Part shown: positions 1-13,640 of the stretch, piece by piece
How the letters are laid out: the number at the start of each line of letters is the position of its first letter
Position numbering within the stretch: position 1 is the first letter of the stretch
Assembly (NCBI GenBank): GCA_009823395.1
Contig: CM020509.1
Span: 9,413,501 to 9,477,500 of the forward strand
Source of the DNA: Thamnaconus septentrionalis
Taxonomy: Eukaryota > Chordata > Actinopteri > Tetraodontiformes > Monacanthidae
Length of the DNA: 64,000 bases
Direction: 5' to 3'
Program-made: the position numbers and the translations under genes
The notes under the pieces: generated by a model
What the model was told of the DNA's origin: nothing
Databases searched by the model: none
Seen by the model: only the letters and a program-made list of their open reading frames with translations

Positions 1-1504
1 CGAACTCCTCACAACTGAGAAAACATTTGCTCGCTCCACTTTTCAGGATAGTGCGTGGTAACAAAAAAACAACTCTGGAAACTTACGTTTTGAGATGTCA
101 CAACTTAGAGCTGATCACAGCAGCCGGGTGTTTGTTGTATCACAGCTGTCACAGCTGCATTTGTTGACCTCTTGGAATCACCGGTGTTGTTGGATGTTGT
201 AAACACAGGGCTAAATATGTTTTAAGTCTATCCAAAAGCTCCATTGTGTGTGACCTGTTTGCGTATGGATGTAAAAGCAAAGTGCATAGAAAAATAACAA
301 AAACTCATGTGGGTTGCGTGTGCAGACGAGGCCCTTGTAGAACAGGCCACTCACTGTCTCATTCAGAAACTGCAGCACTTTGGTGTAAAACTGCTATCAT
401 GTCAAGAAAGCGTTGCATTTTTTTCCCCTCTACTGTTGAGAGGCGCTTTGCCTTAAAATCCTTTCACAATAATTGCTCATTCTTACAATTCTTGTGTTGC
501 ATTTGTTTTTCTTTTTCCATGAGTCGGTGCCAACTTAATCCTCTTTAGCGCTGAAGCCGACGTGTGTTCTCACTCCTGCCTACACGCCCGCTCTCTCGTC
601 GCAAGCAGCTGTGCCGTGCGCACGCTGCGACCCCAGCTCCTCAGAATTTGTAGCACGTAGCATGACGGAAGATCTATCGAGGAGCACTTGTTTTTTTGTT
701 CATCTCTCTTCCCTGGGCACTCTGTCTCTAATTTAGATAAAGATAACTTACTGCCGATATCACCCCCCCGCCTCCCCACTCCTCCTCCCCCGTCCAGTGC
801 AGGGGCCGCGGAGATAGCGCGGCATGTTGTAACCCATCAACCAGGGAGAGACCCGGAGTGCAGAGGAAAGCCATTAGAGTGGCCTGGTGGCTGATGAGAG
901 CAGCAGATAGGAGGCCTCGGAGGAAGGAGGAGTCCTCCTCCTTCTTTCTAAGTGCGAGCGTGATGCTGACTCGTGGGGTAATGTTGCAGGATGACCCCTC
1001 AAGGAGGGATATAAAATGACCTGGCACCAAAAAAAAAAAAAAAAACACACCTGTGACCCCCCCGACATCCCACCCTAAAAACCAGAGCCTCGCCATTGAT
1101 TAAACACTGCGCACCTCGCGGGCGTCATAAAAAATGCAATTACCTGTAATGGCTTTAACGGCGTCGTCATGAATAATGCGGCGGCGGAGGCTCAGAATGT
1201 GTCAAGGTTTGTGCAGTAAAGCGTTCAAACTCACCTTAAAGCCTTCGTTTCGAGCTGGAGCAGGGCGCACAGCCAGTGAGCACATGCGTGTGTGCAGGCA
1301 GCTGTGGGACGCCGTCACCGGCGGCCAGCGGTGGCACGTGGGCGGGATGTGGCGATGAGGGAACGGTGCCTTGGAGGAGAACGTCTTGGCCCGCTTTCTT
1401 CTTCTACTCTGCAGAGAAGCAGGTTGACGAACTTGTGGAGAAGAAAAACATTTTTTTTTGTACAGTTTTTAACAATAGCGTATCGGATGAGATGTGCAGG
1501 CGTA

Positions 1505-1508
<4 letters not shown>

Positions 1509-1557
<49 letters not shown>

Positions 1558-1582
1558 TGTGTGAGAGTGTGAGAGTGAGTTA
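1509..1582. repeat. (GT)n microsatellite with GA-rich tail
   Basis: About 20 GT units run to roughly 1548, then the tract degrades into GAGAGAGTGTGTGAGAG-type sequence. It gives false open frames of poly-Cys/Val on one strand and poly-Thr/His on the other. Non-coding. Confidence 0.95.
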
Positions 1583-4368
1583 TCAGACCCATGACTGGCA
1601 GCACCCACCAGTATCAATGACTAGTCAATACCAGGATCAATCAATACCAGCATCAAGCTCAATGGGTTGGAGTTGCTCAGAGAAGTATTTTGAAAATCCA
1701 GTGCAAGATTCAAAAACATCACATTCCTGTTCGTCTGAAGGGTTTTTTTCATCCTGGCTGCTTTCACACAGACTAAAAACAACATCTACCATTTTGCTGA
1801 GATGCAAGTGGTCCTCAGCGAGGCTTGTGACGACTTGCAGGCTCGGGCTTTCCGTTTCTCGCTGTCGCACTGTGACCGCGAAGTCAGGTGTCGTAGTGAC
1901 CTGAGAACCTTCTGCCCAGAGATTCAAGCAGAGCAACTTTGCTACGGCTAGTTCAGCCTTGCAGAGGATTCCTGCTGGCGTGAGAGGGCGACAAGAGCCG
2001 CACCTCGCCGTCCCGCTACGTTGCTCGCTGCTGCTCTCGCCGAACCCGCTGCCGTAAAGTCAAGAGCTTTGCCGACTCACACTTAAGTCAGTCACGTCCT
2101 CCAGATTTGTCCCTGAAACACTCTCAATTAAATTTAATTTACCATCTCAATATTCCACCAACCTGCTGCTTGTTGCTAAAAACAAAATACAATGTCATCA
2201 CACAAATAAAGTTGCATATTGGTGTTGTTGCATCGTCACTGGTATTACTGTGGCAACTCATGTTGCTTCATTTCATTTTTTACTCCAATTCATTTTTTTT
2301 ACTTCAATGTTTCATTATTTATTTATATTTTTTGCGCTACTCCACATTGCAGAAAACGCGAAAATTGCCGAAAAATAGCTACAACTATTTGGTGTCTGCG
2401 CTTTTAAACACATCTGAGTGAGACGTAAAAAGGGTTGACAAGCGAGGTTTCACGATTGCAGTCATTTCGGCAAAACGGCCCCAGGTCGCCTCCGTAATTG
2501 CCAGTCTAACGCTGTGCACCGCGCGACACAGGTAGCGTGTTGCGACAAAAGTATATTTGACGATCAGTTTTACCGGCCTCGGCGGTGACGGCGAGCTATC
2601 AGCCAGTGCAACAACACAAGGCGTCGGTCGTAATTATTCACGAAGAGCTGTAAAGTTTTGTGGTGGCGTCTCCCAGGTACAGCAAAGCGGCTTTTGGAGG
2701 TGGGCAATCAGTGAGAAGTAGCTCTCCGTCTTGGTTTCCAGACAGGGTTCATTAATGCCGGCCGAGGCCCTGCAAATAAACTTAATCCTCCGGAGGGCGC
2801 CAGGGAACAGGGGGCGGGGCCAGAGCTGCGCATCTGACTGACTGACTGGGCGCATATGCGGCGAATAATGTTCTTCCTTTTGGAAACACGGCAGCTGAGA
2901 GGCTTTTCAGCAGAGGAAAAAGGAGAAGGAGGCCCCTCCCTAACCCCCGACAACCTCTTCCCTCACCCCCCCAGCGAATGTATTCCTGAAGTGTTTGCTG
3001 CTTGCGGGAAACCTCAGCAGCCGAGCGGAATCTTGCGTTCCGCCGACGGTGACGCAACAGAGCAGATTGGCGTTAATTCAGACAGGCAGCGAAAGTCGAG
3101 CTCGGCTCGGGAACAACCGGCTGAATCAGCAGATGTCAAAGCCAAGAGACGGCGCCTGATGGCTCGTCTTGTTCTCTCGCTCTGGCCCACAGTTGCAGAT
3201 CTCATCGCGGTGCTTTTCTTCGGTCTGAGGCGCTGCTTCGCTCCTTTGTGCTGCAGCCGTTGCATCAAAGAGAAAATCTAAACAGTTTGTTGTTTTGACC
3301 GCGGATAAAAATGTGCATGGGCTGTTTTCGGTGTGCTTTGAGATAAATCAGAGATGGACTCGATGACTTGGCGTCAAGCACCTCAAACCCCAACAAACGA
3401 TCACTCCAAAAATAGCAGCTGGTTGCTTTTCGCTTGAAGAAAGGGTTAATGGAGGACTTTTTTCTCGGCTTCTTTGCATTTCCTCAAAGAACGTTTGAAA
3501 GAAAAAAAAATCCCTTCAATAAAAGCAACATCGATGGAACTACAGAGGTGTTTTCTCAATTGTATCGGTTCCATTTCAGTTTAAAATAAAAATCAGGTAG
3601 CTCTCTGGCATGTGCTGGCTCACTAAGTTCCATTCAACCCTATTTTATCTCTTCCACCAGTATGTACAGACTGTGTCTGGTCTGGAAGGCTAATGTGAAA
3701 ATCAGCTGGTTTTACATAGAATGTATTATTTAATAAACTAATACCCCCCCCCACCCTCATTTTAAAGTGTCAATACCAGCTGAGTAAATGGCTTTCAAAC
3801 TAATCAAACGGCGCTTTACTTGTTTGTCGCATCAGAAAGCGAGGCTATTAGGAGAGCAAGATTCCCCTTCTGAAGGAAACACAAAAGCCGAGGCCTCGCG
3901 CTTTTCAAATCACACTTCTCCTGCTCTCCTCCCTGGAGTTGCAGGTAGTATAAAAGGCTCCCAGGCTAATTCCATTACCGCCGCTCGGTGGAGTCTCTTA
4001 GCATCAGACGCAGAAGGTACCCTGTGGCATGACGCAAGACGCTCTGATATACAGCCAAGTGAGAAGACTGACATGAGAGAGAGAAGCAGTACAGTGCAAC
4101 ACAGGGCTGCACATGAAGGGGAGGAAGTCCCACAAGGCTGCACGGGTTGGGAGCTGCGTGTGCGTTTGTGCGCGCGTGCACACACACTCACACATGCAGA
4201 CAAAAGCCAGGGAGAAACAAATTCAGTGCTCGTGATTGTACTGTTTAATGTAGCACAACTTTAACAGCACAAACGATGCAAGTTTGCTTTACACTGCAGC
4301 CAGCTGTGCCACAAGGTGTCTACCATAATTTATACTGTATGTATGTATGCATCTATGTATGTATGCAA

Positions 4369-4392
4369 ATACATATATATATATATATATAT

Positions 4393-4462
<70 letters not shown>

Positions 4463-4465
4463 ACA
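4369..4465. repeat. Compound (TA)n-(AC)n microsatellite
   Basis: An alternating AT block (about 4373-4392) runs straight into about 31 AC units (4395-4457), then a short imperfect tail. Compound dinucleotide repeats of this kind are common in fish introns and are usually length-polymorphic. Confidence 0.95.
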
Positions 4466-5383
4466 CACATATGCATCTAAATTCATTCTTGTTTTGCACG
4501 TGCGACTGAGTCCTGGCTTGGCGTGGGTGCGAACAGTGGAGTGACAGCGTCGTGAGTAGACGGTGGCAGCAAGGTCGTGGAAAACAGAGAAGGCGACACT
4601 TGGAGATGGATGTGTGTGACTCACCTATAGCGCCAGGCTGTTGCTGCAGGGACGGCAGACACTCGGCGGCGGCGCCGTGCAAACACCCGTTTGTCACAAT
4701 GGCGAAGGTGCAGGGAAAAGGATTAACCTCCAGAGGAAAGTTCTGTGTGTTCCGCCGCTGATAAGCCTTTCACATTTTGCGCCCGTTTCTTTTTTATCCT
4801 ATATTTTGGAATGAAACGTTAGTCTGGCGTCTGTGTAGGTGGATTCCGGTGTGTATTTAGTTTCATCTGCTCCCGCTGCTTTGCCGCAGCACGGTCAGAT
4901 TGACAGTTTGGCGCCTGCAAAAATAAACTGATTTGAGTTTAAGCTGGGAAAGTAAATTTGTACTTTTTTTTGGCAGCTGACACACCAAATATGTTAAAGT
5001 CTCTTTTTTTTTGGCAACTTGTTCCGCTGTAGAAGTTTTAAAACTTTTTCACCTTACAAGATTGCTGTCTTTCATCTATATATGGCAGTTATGTGATTGT
5101 GGGTCTGTTCAAGTACTGAGTCATAAACAAGCCTTGACCTCTTAAAGGAAGACAATTTAACAAGCCATTAAACTGTCAGATGGCATGATTCGTCTATTTA
5201 TCTTGCATATCCATTTGGGAAAAAGCCCATAGAGAGCAATTAAAAATGGAGACAAAGCCTAGAAGATGATTGGGCAAAACTTCAATTTGAATGTTCAAAC
5301 TGAAGGGCTTTGTTGTGACATCAACGTCTTTTCTCTGGTCTTCTTCTGTGTTTCCCCCCTACCATCTGCCTCTTTATTCTCAA

Positions 5384-5421
5384 AAAGAAGAAGAAGAAGA
5401 AGAAGGAGAAGAAGAAGCTGG
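5384..5421. repeat. (GAA)n-like trinucleotide repeat
   Basis: Imperfect AGA/AGG units form a purine-only run of about 38 bases, just upstream of a SINE copy. The Arg- and Glu-rich frames through it are artefacts of the repeat. Confidence 0.85.
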
Positions 5422-5458
5422 AATCAGAGGAAAATTAAGACCGATTGACAGAACTAGC

Positions 5459-5686
5459 AGGTGGCTCTGTGGAGCACCGTCACCTCACAGCGAGAAGGTC
5501 TTTCTGTGTGTGAGTTTGCATGTTCCCACTGTGACTGCGTGGGTCCAGGTCCAGGCTTCCTCCAACAATCCAAAGCCATGCGCACTAGGGGAATTAAGAA
5601 GTTCAAAAATGGCCATTTGATAGGCCCCAGCACCCCTGTGACCGTGATTGCACCATAAGTGGTGATAAAAAATGGATGGATGATTG
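5459..5686 (+). mobile_element. tRNA-like teleost SINE, degraded copy
   Basis: The 5' part keeps the 'gtcacctcacagcgagaagg' head typical of this fish repeat. It is followed by the 'gagtttgcatgttcccac' and 'ggcttcctcc' middle blocks and a tail ending in ggatggatgatt. The order of blocks matches the common teleost tRNA-like SINE, with substitutions and small losses throughout. Non-autonomous; no protein is encoded. Confidence 0.75.
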
Positions 5687-7465
5687 AAAACACTGCCTAA
5701 TGGAGGCCTGCAAGATGAATGAGTGAGATTTCGGTGCTGGAACCTGAATGCAGCTGCCGTGCTACACTTCAGGTAAAGCCCTGAATGCCTTATTTTTACC
5801 TCAAAACCTTGAGAGTGTGCTTCACGTAGAACTTTCATTCTTGTTTTTACCTTTAAAAAAATAATCTGTTTTTGCTGGGATTTTTCGTTCCCACTTGCAA
5901 GAGAGCCTCAGCGAGGCTGAACCTCTGGGCGAAAAGGCCACGCACGCCGCCGGCTTTTCAATGAAGGCCGAAGACCTTGGACGAGGTGGAGGTCAGCGCC
6001 GCTCCTCCAAGACCGCCCGCCTCCAAACCTCAAGTCCGTTCATGTCGAACCTGGAAATATCACACGGACGATGTTCCCCCATTAATAACACATGTCGTTT
6101 ATCCCGCACATCCTCCAAAGCGATCGCCCAATTTCTCTCCCTGTCACCTGTTTGGCGCCGCGGCCCAAAGCCGCTGATGTAACTGCCTGAAAGTGATTCC
6201 TAAAGACGTTCATTTGTGCGGAGGCAGGAAGCTCAGCGCTGGCACCGGGATCAATGGCTCTCAGGCAGCAATCACCAGCAGGGATAAGATGCCCCCGATG
6301 CGCCGGATGATACTGACCTTTTAGCGATATGGTATCGATCGGAAAAATGCCTTTTATCGACGCCAACTTCTCGGCCTACTTGCAAAGATTTGTGGGCGTT
6401 GTCCATTGAGCGGCTGATGGAAAAACAACCCTTAAAACAAACTCCACCATACGTCGTGTTTTCATCCTATCCAGCTGCACCAGCATATGATTTTTATTTT
6501 ATTTTTTCTTTTAGATCTGAGTCTTTTTGCCTGGCTGTCTTCAGGCTACTCTCTTTATTCCTCCTGCTGAAGATAAACTGAGCCGCCCAATTATAATAAA
6601 TTGATTCGACATGTGCTTCAGGAAACAAACAGCATTTGTTTGCGAGCCACTCCGGGATATAGCAACTGCACTTCTCTGCCTTGCAAACCAGGAAGTGCAA
6701 GGCTGAGTGATAATGATGTTATCTTAAACTTCCAAATATGGTGGAGCAACACGCTGTTTAAAGGTCAGGCGGAACGGTGAGGCGCGTTGGCCGGCCGAAC
6801 AGTTTTGCTCTTTAACGGTGGGGGAACAAGAACTCCGTCCTGTTGGCTGCGAGGAGATTTGTGTTTTCAAGCCTTGTCTGGGAAGCGTGATGCCGGGTAA
6901 CTGTAACTGTGAGGACTTATTATGGCGGAGAATGACAGCAGATCCTCTCGGCGTCTCACTTCCCGTTGTGCCAAGCTCGGCTTAATGGGACGTGTTGGAC
7001 CAGGACGGCTGCCGTGTTCTCCGGATCTCCTGTGTTTCGCCACTTGTCGACGCCTCTTAACCCTCTTAGAATATAGAAAAAAAATCCCGCCAGGATTATT
7101 ATTCAGCCGTCAAAACCTCCTCCTTAAATTTCTCACGCTTTCCTCTCCTCTCTCTCTCTCTCTTGTCTCCCTCCCCCTCACTTCTCCTCCCCCATAAAAT
7201 GCCTCGTCATGAATCTCTTCCCTTCCAACTCTCTTCATTACCGAGATTCACGCAGAGTTTAAATGCCTCGCACGGCGCCACGCACTGTTTGGCATTCTGT
7301 TTTTAGGGTTCGCTGATGGAATAATGAAGGTAAAAAAAAAAAATTTAACGGCACGTCTCGGTTGATGCATGCAAATGTAAACGCTGTAATGAAACCGGCG
7401 CGGGAGAAATGCCACGGCGAGGAAACACTTGTTCCCTCCGCGAGGGTGCATTTTAAAGTAGATTT

Positions 7466-7585
7466 GTAGGCGCAGTGGTTTGTGCCGTCGCCTCACAAGG
7501 CAAGACTCTCCACCCCGAGACAGCCGGGAGAGGCTCCAAGCTCCCGACTCGGAGAGATGAGGTGGAAATTGGCCGGCTGGATGGA
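7466..7585 (+). mobile_element. tRNA-like teleost SINE, internally deleted copy
   Basis: The copy begins with a box-A-like head, ggcgcagtggtttgtgccg, followed by 'tcgcctcacaaggcaag'. It then jumps to the distal 'gccgggagaggctcc' block and ends at 'ggctggatgga'. The middle third of the family is missing, so this is an internally deleted, short copy. Confidence 0.7.
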
Positions 7586-7589
7586 CTCA

Positions 7590-9950
7590 CTTCTCTTTTA
7601 TCATTTTGCATACTCTAAGAGCCGGGCGCTTAAATTATTTGACGCCCTTTTTTCAAATTCTTGGAACACGTAATTCAAAGTTAGCCGCTTCCTTCCTCTG
7701 CAGATTTTCAAGCGCCTGCCTCTGACACTCTCTCATTTTTTTTTTTTCTTCTTGAGTCTATTTGATCACTCGGACTAACGTTGCTGACATTAACTCTGTC
7801 ATTCCTGGGAAATATTGTTTTATTCATACACAGCATGTCTGCGGGATAAAGTTATTTCTCTCCCTTCACGTTCGGCACAATCCATTATTATTTGGTGACA
7901 GTAAATGTCTACTTTGTGTGTGCTGGCTGACTCATTGGTCTTGTGTAATTTCTTCTCCTCCGCTCTCCTTTTTCTACTTCTCTCGTTCTTAAGAAAATAC
8001 CTTTCCGTCCGCTGGTGCAAACCCCGTCTTGTGGAGATTCGTCTGTCTTGGACATGTGAGGCTCGGTGTGCAGGTCGCCACTTTTTAAACCTTCTGTTCC
8101 TACTTGAGAGTTTGATTGCTTGAAAATTAGACCAATCTAACACAGCAGCCTTCGCTGTGCCGTTGTATTTAAATTGACAAGCAGCCTCTGCAGCGACATG
8201 ACTAAACTCTCAAATCCGTATCTCGGTTGGGGGGTGGGAAGCTGGCAGGAGGGTAGGTGGGAATGGCTCGGGGCAACGCGGGCCTCTTCTCCACCGTGAA
8301 GACGCGGGTGCTCGGTGAAAGCCCGTCTCTGCCTGATAAACTGTGTTTGCATCCACAGGGGACGTGATAAAGATGCAGAAAAGCGGACGTTAACGTGGAT
8401 TAATGTGTGATGTCACCGGTGTTTATGTCAGCGCTGCAACTTTTATGGTCTGTCGGTCTTTCTCACCAGCAATCTGAAGTCTGCCTTGAAAGTCTTGTAA
8501 TAATAAAGAAGGGCCACGTCAATAAACATATGAGAGGATGTGAAAACTGCAAATCGCCGCTTTCGCATCCCATCCTGCAGAATTACAAAGCGGCACCGCT
8601 CGGTACAAACGTGTGGCCCACACTAAATTCTCCACTCGCAGCAGCCCTCTCCAGCTCTCTGCTCTCTTTAAGCCCTTTATTCACACTGTCAAACTTTGCC
8701 TGTGTCCCAGTTCCATACTTCAGCATAATTCAAACCTGCTTCTTTAATTATGTAGGGCATTCAGAGGGAGAGGTTCAGCGTGCTTTACATCACATAAAAA
8801 AAAAACCTAGAAAAAAAAACTGCACACACAGACACTAGCCCCAGAAGGCACTGGTGAAACACTTTACACACAGATGTTAAAGCTAAATATACACAACTTC
8901 AGAATCGTACAGATTATCTATGAACCAGACAAATGCTGAAGAAAATGATTTTTGAAGACCAGCTTATTTTTGACTACATGTGTTATCATTGTCGACGTAA
9001 ACAAAAAAACACACAATCTGCGAACTACAGAGGCAATGTTTAATGTGTCTCCAGCAACCTGTAATTGAGGTTTGTGGGGCTCATGTTGTATGAATGCAAT
9101 AGCAGTAAAGCCACCGTGGGCGATTTTTTTTTTTTAAATGTTTTTTTTTTGCAGGTCTCTGGGTAACTAACTCTCTGAAAGCTCTTCAAAGACAAATACC
9201 TGCCTTGCTTTTGCTATCCCAGCTATAAACTCAGTTCACCCAATTTTTTTTCCCTTCCTTTGGCTTATCTCTTCAATTAAAGTGACAGACGTATCTCATG
9301 CTGCACTGTGTATTTGAGGGGAAAAGCACAGTTTGAGTTATTGCCCCATGTGGGAGAATGTAATTATTTCTGGATCACGAGCGACAAGAAAGTAGAGCAT
9401 GAAATGGACAGGTGGTCGGGTGCATGGGACCAAAGGTGAAGACCGGGTGGTGGTAGTGGCGAGGGTGGCTGAGTGACAGGGTGCAGCTCTTGTTTTCACT
9501 CTCGGTTAACATTTCAACTGCGCCTCGACCGTGAACTTTGGGTGGTGACCGCATAGGTGAGACCGGGGGTGTAAAGCAGCCAAAATGTTCAGGGCGGCTG
9601 GGTCTGAAGAATAGGTGAGCGACCTAGACGTCCAGCGGGAGGTTATTTTTGTGTAGTAAATAAATAGCCAACCATGGCTATGAAAACATCCCACCCACCT
9701 GTCCACGGAGGTCTCGGGGCTGCATCCGAGTGGAAGAAGACCCCGTGTTGGCGGCAGAACTTGCTTGAGGGACTATAGGAGACATCTGGCCTAGAAATGC
9801 CTTAACAGACCCGTGGGGGGAGCTTGAAAGTGCTGTTCAGACTCTTATCTCAGCCGGAACATTGAAACGGGAAGATCTCTTCTTCTTCACTACTAACAAT
9901 TCAACACCACTCGGTGAAACAGCCCCTAATGAATGATGAACCGTACGTTC
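7590..9950. other. Non-coding stretch, no gene recognised
   Basis: AT-rich to mixed composition with several short poly-T and poly-A runs (near 7738, 8799, 9126). The longest open frame (8407-8838) shows no domain, no splice-site support and no family resemblance, and I treat it as chance. Confidence 0.55.
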
Positions 9951-9957
9951 AGTCCAC

Positions 9958-10383
9958 GGATGTTAACAATTACAATTACTCGATGATCGATTAATTGTCA
10001 TTTATTTTTAATAATAATTAATTGGAACTTTTTTTTTTACATGGGTAGATAATATCATTATAACAGTGTAGTGGCAGGAAAGAGCAATTCACCTATAGAT
10101 ACTGTGATGGTCATAAAATACCTAGAGCAAGTGTGACCCATTAGAAGTCAAGAAGTCAGGGGATACATTCAGGGTATTTTTTACTGTTCTCTAATATAAA
10201 AATGGGTCACATTGGACCCTCAACATTATTTAAGGCTTAAATAATGTGTTCCTTACACATTTTTCATTTTGAAATTTAAGTTCTCAGGAAAAATCACCCC
10301 TTATCAATTAATCGTTAATCGATCGATAAAGTCAATCAACTAATGATTCGTGAAATAATCGATATTTTGCATCTGTAGTCCAG
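9958..10383. mobile_element. AT-rich element bounded by ATCGATTAAT-type inverted repeats
   Basis: The left end carries cgatgatcgattaattg and the right end caattaatcgttaatcg. These are inverted copies with two mismatches in 17 bases, about 330 bases apart. Further cgat/aaat motifs lie outside both ends. The interior has no coding frame. Elements of this look are common in fish as non-autonomous DNA transposons, but I cannot assign a superfamily and see no clear target-site duplication. Confidence 0.5.
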
Positions 10384-10389
10384 TCTAAA

Positions 10390-11930
10390 AACAGGCATCC
10401 TTTGAAAAATGTTTGACTATGATTTAAAGTATGCCAAAAGTACGCCAAAATGCATCCGTCACACAGATTCAATAACATCCACAGTCCAGTTCCCGCCTCC
10501 ATGACCAGCGCTCCTCACCTGCTGCTTCTCCACAACCCATTGCACTAGCACATGGTGCAGCGAGCGCACCCTGCCGAAGCCAAGCGAATGACGGAGGAAC
10601 CGCAGGGGGAAACTATTTCAGACTCCTTGCATTTACAGTGCGGCGCTGCATAGTGCTGGCGGTTTCGAATGCGGCGGCACATATGGCTCGACGCCTTCAA
10701 AAGGAAACGCTCGCCTGGAAATAAGACAGGGAGAACAAAAGGCCTGAATCAAACAGGCGAGAAAGAAAGTCTGTGTCTCGAAAAGAAAAAAGGATATTAA
10801 AAAAAAACCTCTCTGTTTACCATTGAAGACTCGTCTCTTTGGGGAGTCACGGTTCGTATTTGGGAGCTAAGACGGTCATTAGAGCCACAAACAAACTTGT
10901 TGTCCTGCATGAAGATTGTTCACCCCCAGAGCTGTTTGAGGATCTGGTGACGCTGTCTGCGCCAGTGCTTTTTGTTTTTTTTTTACACCGTGGCCTCCCA
11001 GAGCAGACGTGAGCTCAGGGAAACAGGTTCTGTGAGGTGTAAAGCAGCTGGTGAGAGCTGACAGGAACACGGAATCCTGTCTGGCAGGATACAGGGGAAA
11101 TTTCAGCTGACAAAATTGAGCCAAAGTTTTTCGGAGAAACACAACTGGACTGAAGGTGAGAGTCAGTCTTCAGGACTCTGGGACGACTCCACCAGAGTGG
11201 AATCATGGTTGGTGTTTGAGTGCATGGCCGCCACTGGCTTCCTTTGTATCGCTGCCGGGTGCAGTTTCCTCCCTCTGTGAAACTCCAAAATGGTGATGTG
11301 GATTGAAAAAAAAGAGAAAGAAGAAGAAAAGAAAACCCACCAGAACCTCCATCAACATTGTGGTGAATAGAAAACAAGTGCAATTTCAATGATGGTTGAA
11401 CTATCCCTTTGAAATCGTGAATTTGATTCGTGACATGCAGATGGTTTCAACAATTTCAACTGGCGGTAAATTTGTTTTCACTTAGCCCAACATCTGCATG
11501 TTAGAGTTGCTTCCTGTCTCCAGTGCAGTAACAAGCTCTGCGCTTTCTCCTGCTTTTACTGGCCAATTGAGTAACCGGCTGTTTATTCTGTCAGGGCTCT
11601 TACTGCCATCACGATGGAGATTGCGGTGTTCTCTCTGTGTTTTTTTTAGTTTTCCCATTCTGCTGTGAAACAACAATTGGGCTGGTCTATAGACTTTCTT
11701 CCCCTGGGCTGCAGACTTTCGTGAAGCTGTCGGTGGCTTTATATCTGGCAGAGCCCATGTATTTACATTTCTGCTCTGCTCTATAGGCTTTTGACACAGT
11801 GTGTAACTTTTACATAAAGTTGAATACAAGACACATTATGCATGTGTTCTGTCATAATTGTGTAATAACAATGGTAATTATGTTTACCATTGACTATGTA
11901 TTTACATGTAGAGCAGGTCCACTGGTAAGG
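10390..11930. other. Non-coding stretch, no gene recognised
   Basis: Mixed composition with no splice-flanked conserved frame. Open frames on the minus strand at 11015-11389 and 11482-11829 have no recognisable domains. The sequence between about 11150 and 11930 has the feel of old dispersed-repeat DNA leading into the better-supported end at 11934-12010. Confidence 0.45.
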
Positions 11931-11933
11931 AAG

Positions 11934-12010
11934 CAAGCAAAACATCAGAAAAAAATGTTTGCTTACTGACCATTAGATGCTGCTAAATCTTACACAATGG
12001 ACCTTTAAAT
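11934..12010 (+). mobile_element. End fragment of a common teleost dispersed repeat
   Basis: The block containing 'taaatcttacacaatgga' followed by 'cctttaaatgaacc' matches, from memory, the terminal part of a widespread fish repeat whose reverse strand starts 'ttaaaggtccattgtgtaag'. Only this end is recognisable; how far the copy extends upstream is unclear. Confidence 0.4.
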
Positions 12011-12909
12011 GAACCATTTAGCCTTACACATATGTTTCTGCGTTTTGCTTCGGATCGCAACCCGTGCTGAACCTTTCTTTTTTGCCCCTCTGCTGTTTCC
12101 TCCCACTGAGTCGTGTATGAAATAGTTGGATTCAAGGAATCCTTTCATCATGTCTTTGTACTTTTGCAATCGGTGTGTCTGGTGTCTAGATGAAAATCAC
12201 AGTTTTTGGAGATGCGACTTTAATTAGTTTCAATGTGCTGTTGACACAGGATTTTCTGGGGTGTTTGTTGTATTTGGTGCAGCCAGCCATCGGAAATTTT
12301 TACTCGTTAACACAAACTGCCAAAGTCTGACGTGTGGCCATCAATGCTGGAGTTTTGTGAAATTTGTTTTTTTTTTTAAATTTTGCTTGCAATTATCTGT
12401 TTTTGGCCATAGTACAAAATTATGAAAGTCAAAACTGCTGGTTTTTCTCATAATGATGAGTGCAGTGGGAAGAAACTTTTTCTTACATGACAGGAGTACA
12501 AAAGGAGTGAGGGCTAGAGAGGGCACAGATGGAATAAAAATGAATAGAAATTGCCCAAAAGCTTTATAGTTTGCCAGAAAACACATAATTCAGCTTCTCG
12601 AGAAGAAGATGTGACATTCCCGGGTGTTTTTCTAATCACTGCAAGGTTGAAGGAAGAGTCTATAAATGAAACAAACCTTTCCTGTTTGAAAAGTATTTTC
12701 CTCTTATTGAAATCCAAAACTAAACAGAAGAAGAAAGTAGGAAAAATATAAATATTTGCTCTCCCAAACAGTTTTTAGCGATTGCATCATTATTTCCACC
12801 CAAACTCCACATCTATATTCACAATTTTTTTTCCTGGCAAGCAGTGGCTACATTAGTACTTATTATTCTCTCAAATTGACTAATATAAAAATAGGAACAT
12901 ATTCATTCA

Positions 12910-12910
<1 letters not shown>

Positions 12911-12955
<45 letters not shown>
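12911..12955. repeat. (GT)n microsatellite
   Basis: About 22 uninterrupted GT units, followed within 20 bases by a short G-run (12961-12969). Non-coding. Confidence 0.95.
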
Positions 12956-13494
12956 GGGGACGGGGGGGGCGGCATGGTGATTTTGAGACATTCACTCCCT
13001 TTTAAAAAATCATTATTTTGACTCTCTGGGGTCAAATAAAATGTTCAGATTTCAGGAAGTTTTGTAACCACCCATGAAATTAAACTTTATGCAACATTCA
13101 ACACATGAAGACTCTCTCGCTGAAAGTCTCTCCGCTCCAGAGCATTTTCAACCTTTTAATGAATATATATGACGGTCAAAACCTCTCCAGTGGCCACCTT
13201 CTATATCAGTCATGGTGTCCGGAGCCAAACGCACTCAGATATTTTGGGAAAAGGCTGCTTTTAGCTGACTATCAAGTTATGAATTTACGGCTTTATTTTT
13301 CTTTTTTAATTGTATATGTGTATCACATTTCCTCACCACGTTTCGGAGCTTTGATTGTTATGGTCTCTGCTTTAATTAAATTCACTTTGCCAGTGTTTTC
13401 AAACAACAATGCATCTTTCGTCTGTTTGTAAATCTTACAGAAACGTGAGCCATCCAACCTTTCTTTATACTGACTCCAACTTTTAGTTTTAGTT

Positions 13495-13640
13495 GTGTGG
13501 TTGTCACAAAAAGTCCTGGGAATCGGACTTTGTGATGTCACAAAGGGCACTGATAAGTCTGCTAGCTAAGTGACCACAACCCATTCAAAGCACCAGCTGA
13601 AGCAGGAGGCTGCAAGCATGACTTGGAATTTGGTGTGTTA
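13495..13640 (+). mobile_element. Dispersed repeat family 'CACAAAGGG', copy 1
   Basis: It carries the block tgtgatgtcacaaagggcac (13531-13550) and, about 50 bases on, gcaggaggctgcaagcatg. The same two blocks in the same order and spacing recur at 62975-63155. The second block alone recurs at 21945-22190 and, reversed, twice at 48885-49230. No coding frame is associated. The family is old, judging by the mismatches between copies. Confidence 0.6.

Larger units (their letters stand above)
1..5458. other. Non-coding flank, no gene recognised
   Basis: I see no exon in this stretch. The open frames are short, overlap on both strands and match no family I know. It holds a poly-A run near 1028-1044, GT and TA/AC microsatellites (listed separately), a GC-rich patch around 2790-3250 and AT-rich DNA around 3290-3780. 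It may be intergenic or part of a long 5' drp2 intron; the sequence does not decide this. Confidence 0.6.

Noticed and set aside
1494..1904. A 136-codon plus-strand frame through the GT repeat.
   Set aside because: The first part is translated microsatellite, and the remainder has no domain, no splice support and no recognisable relatives.
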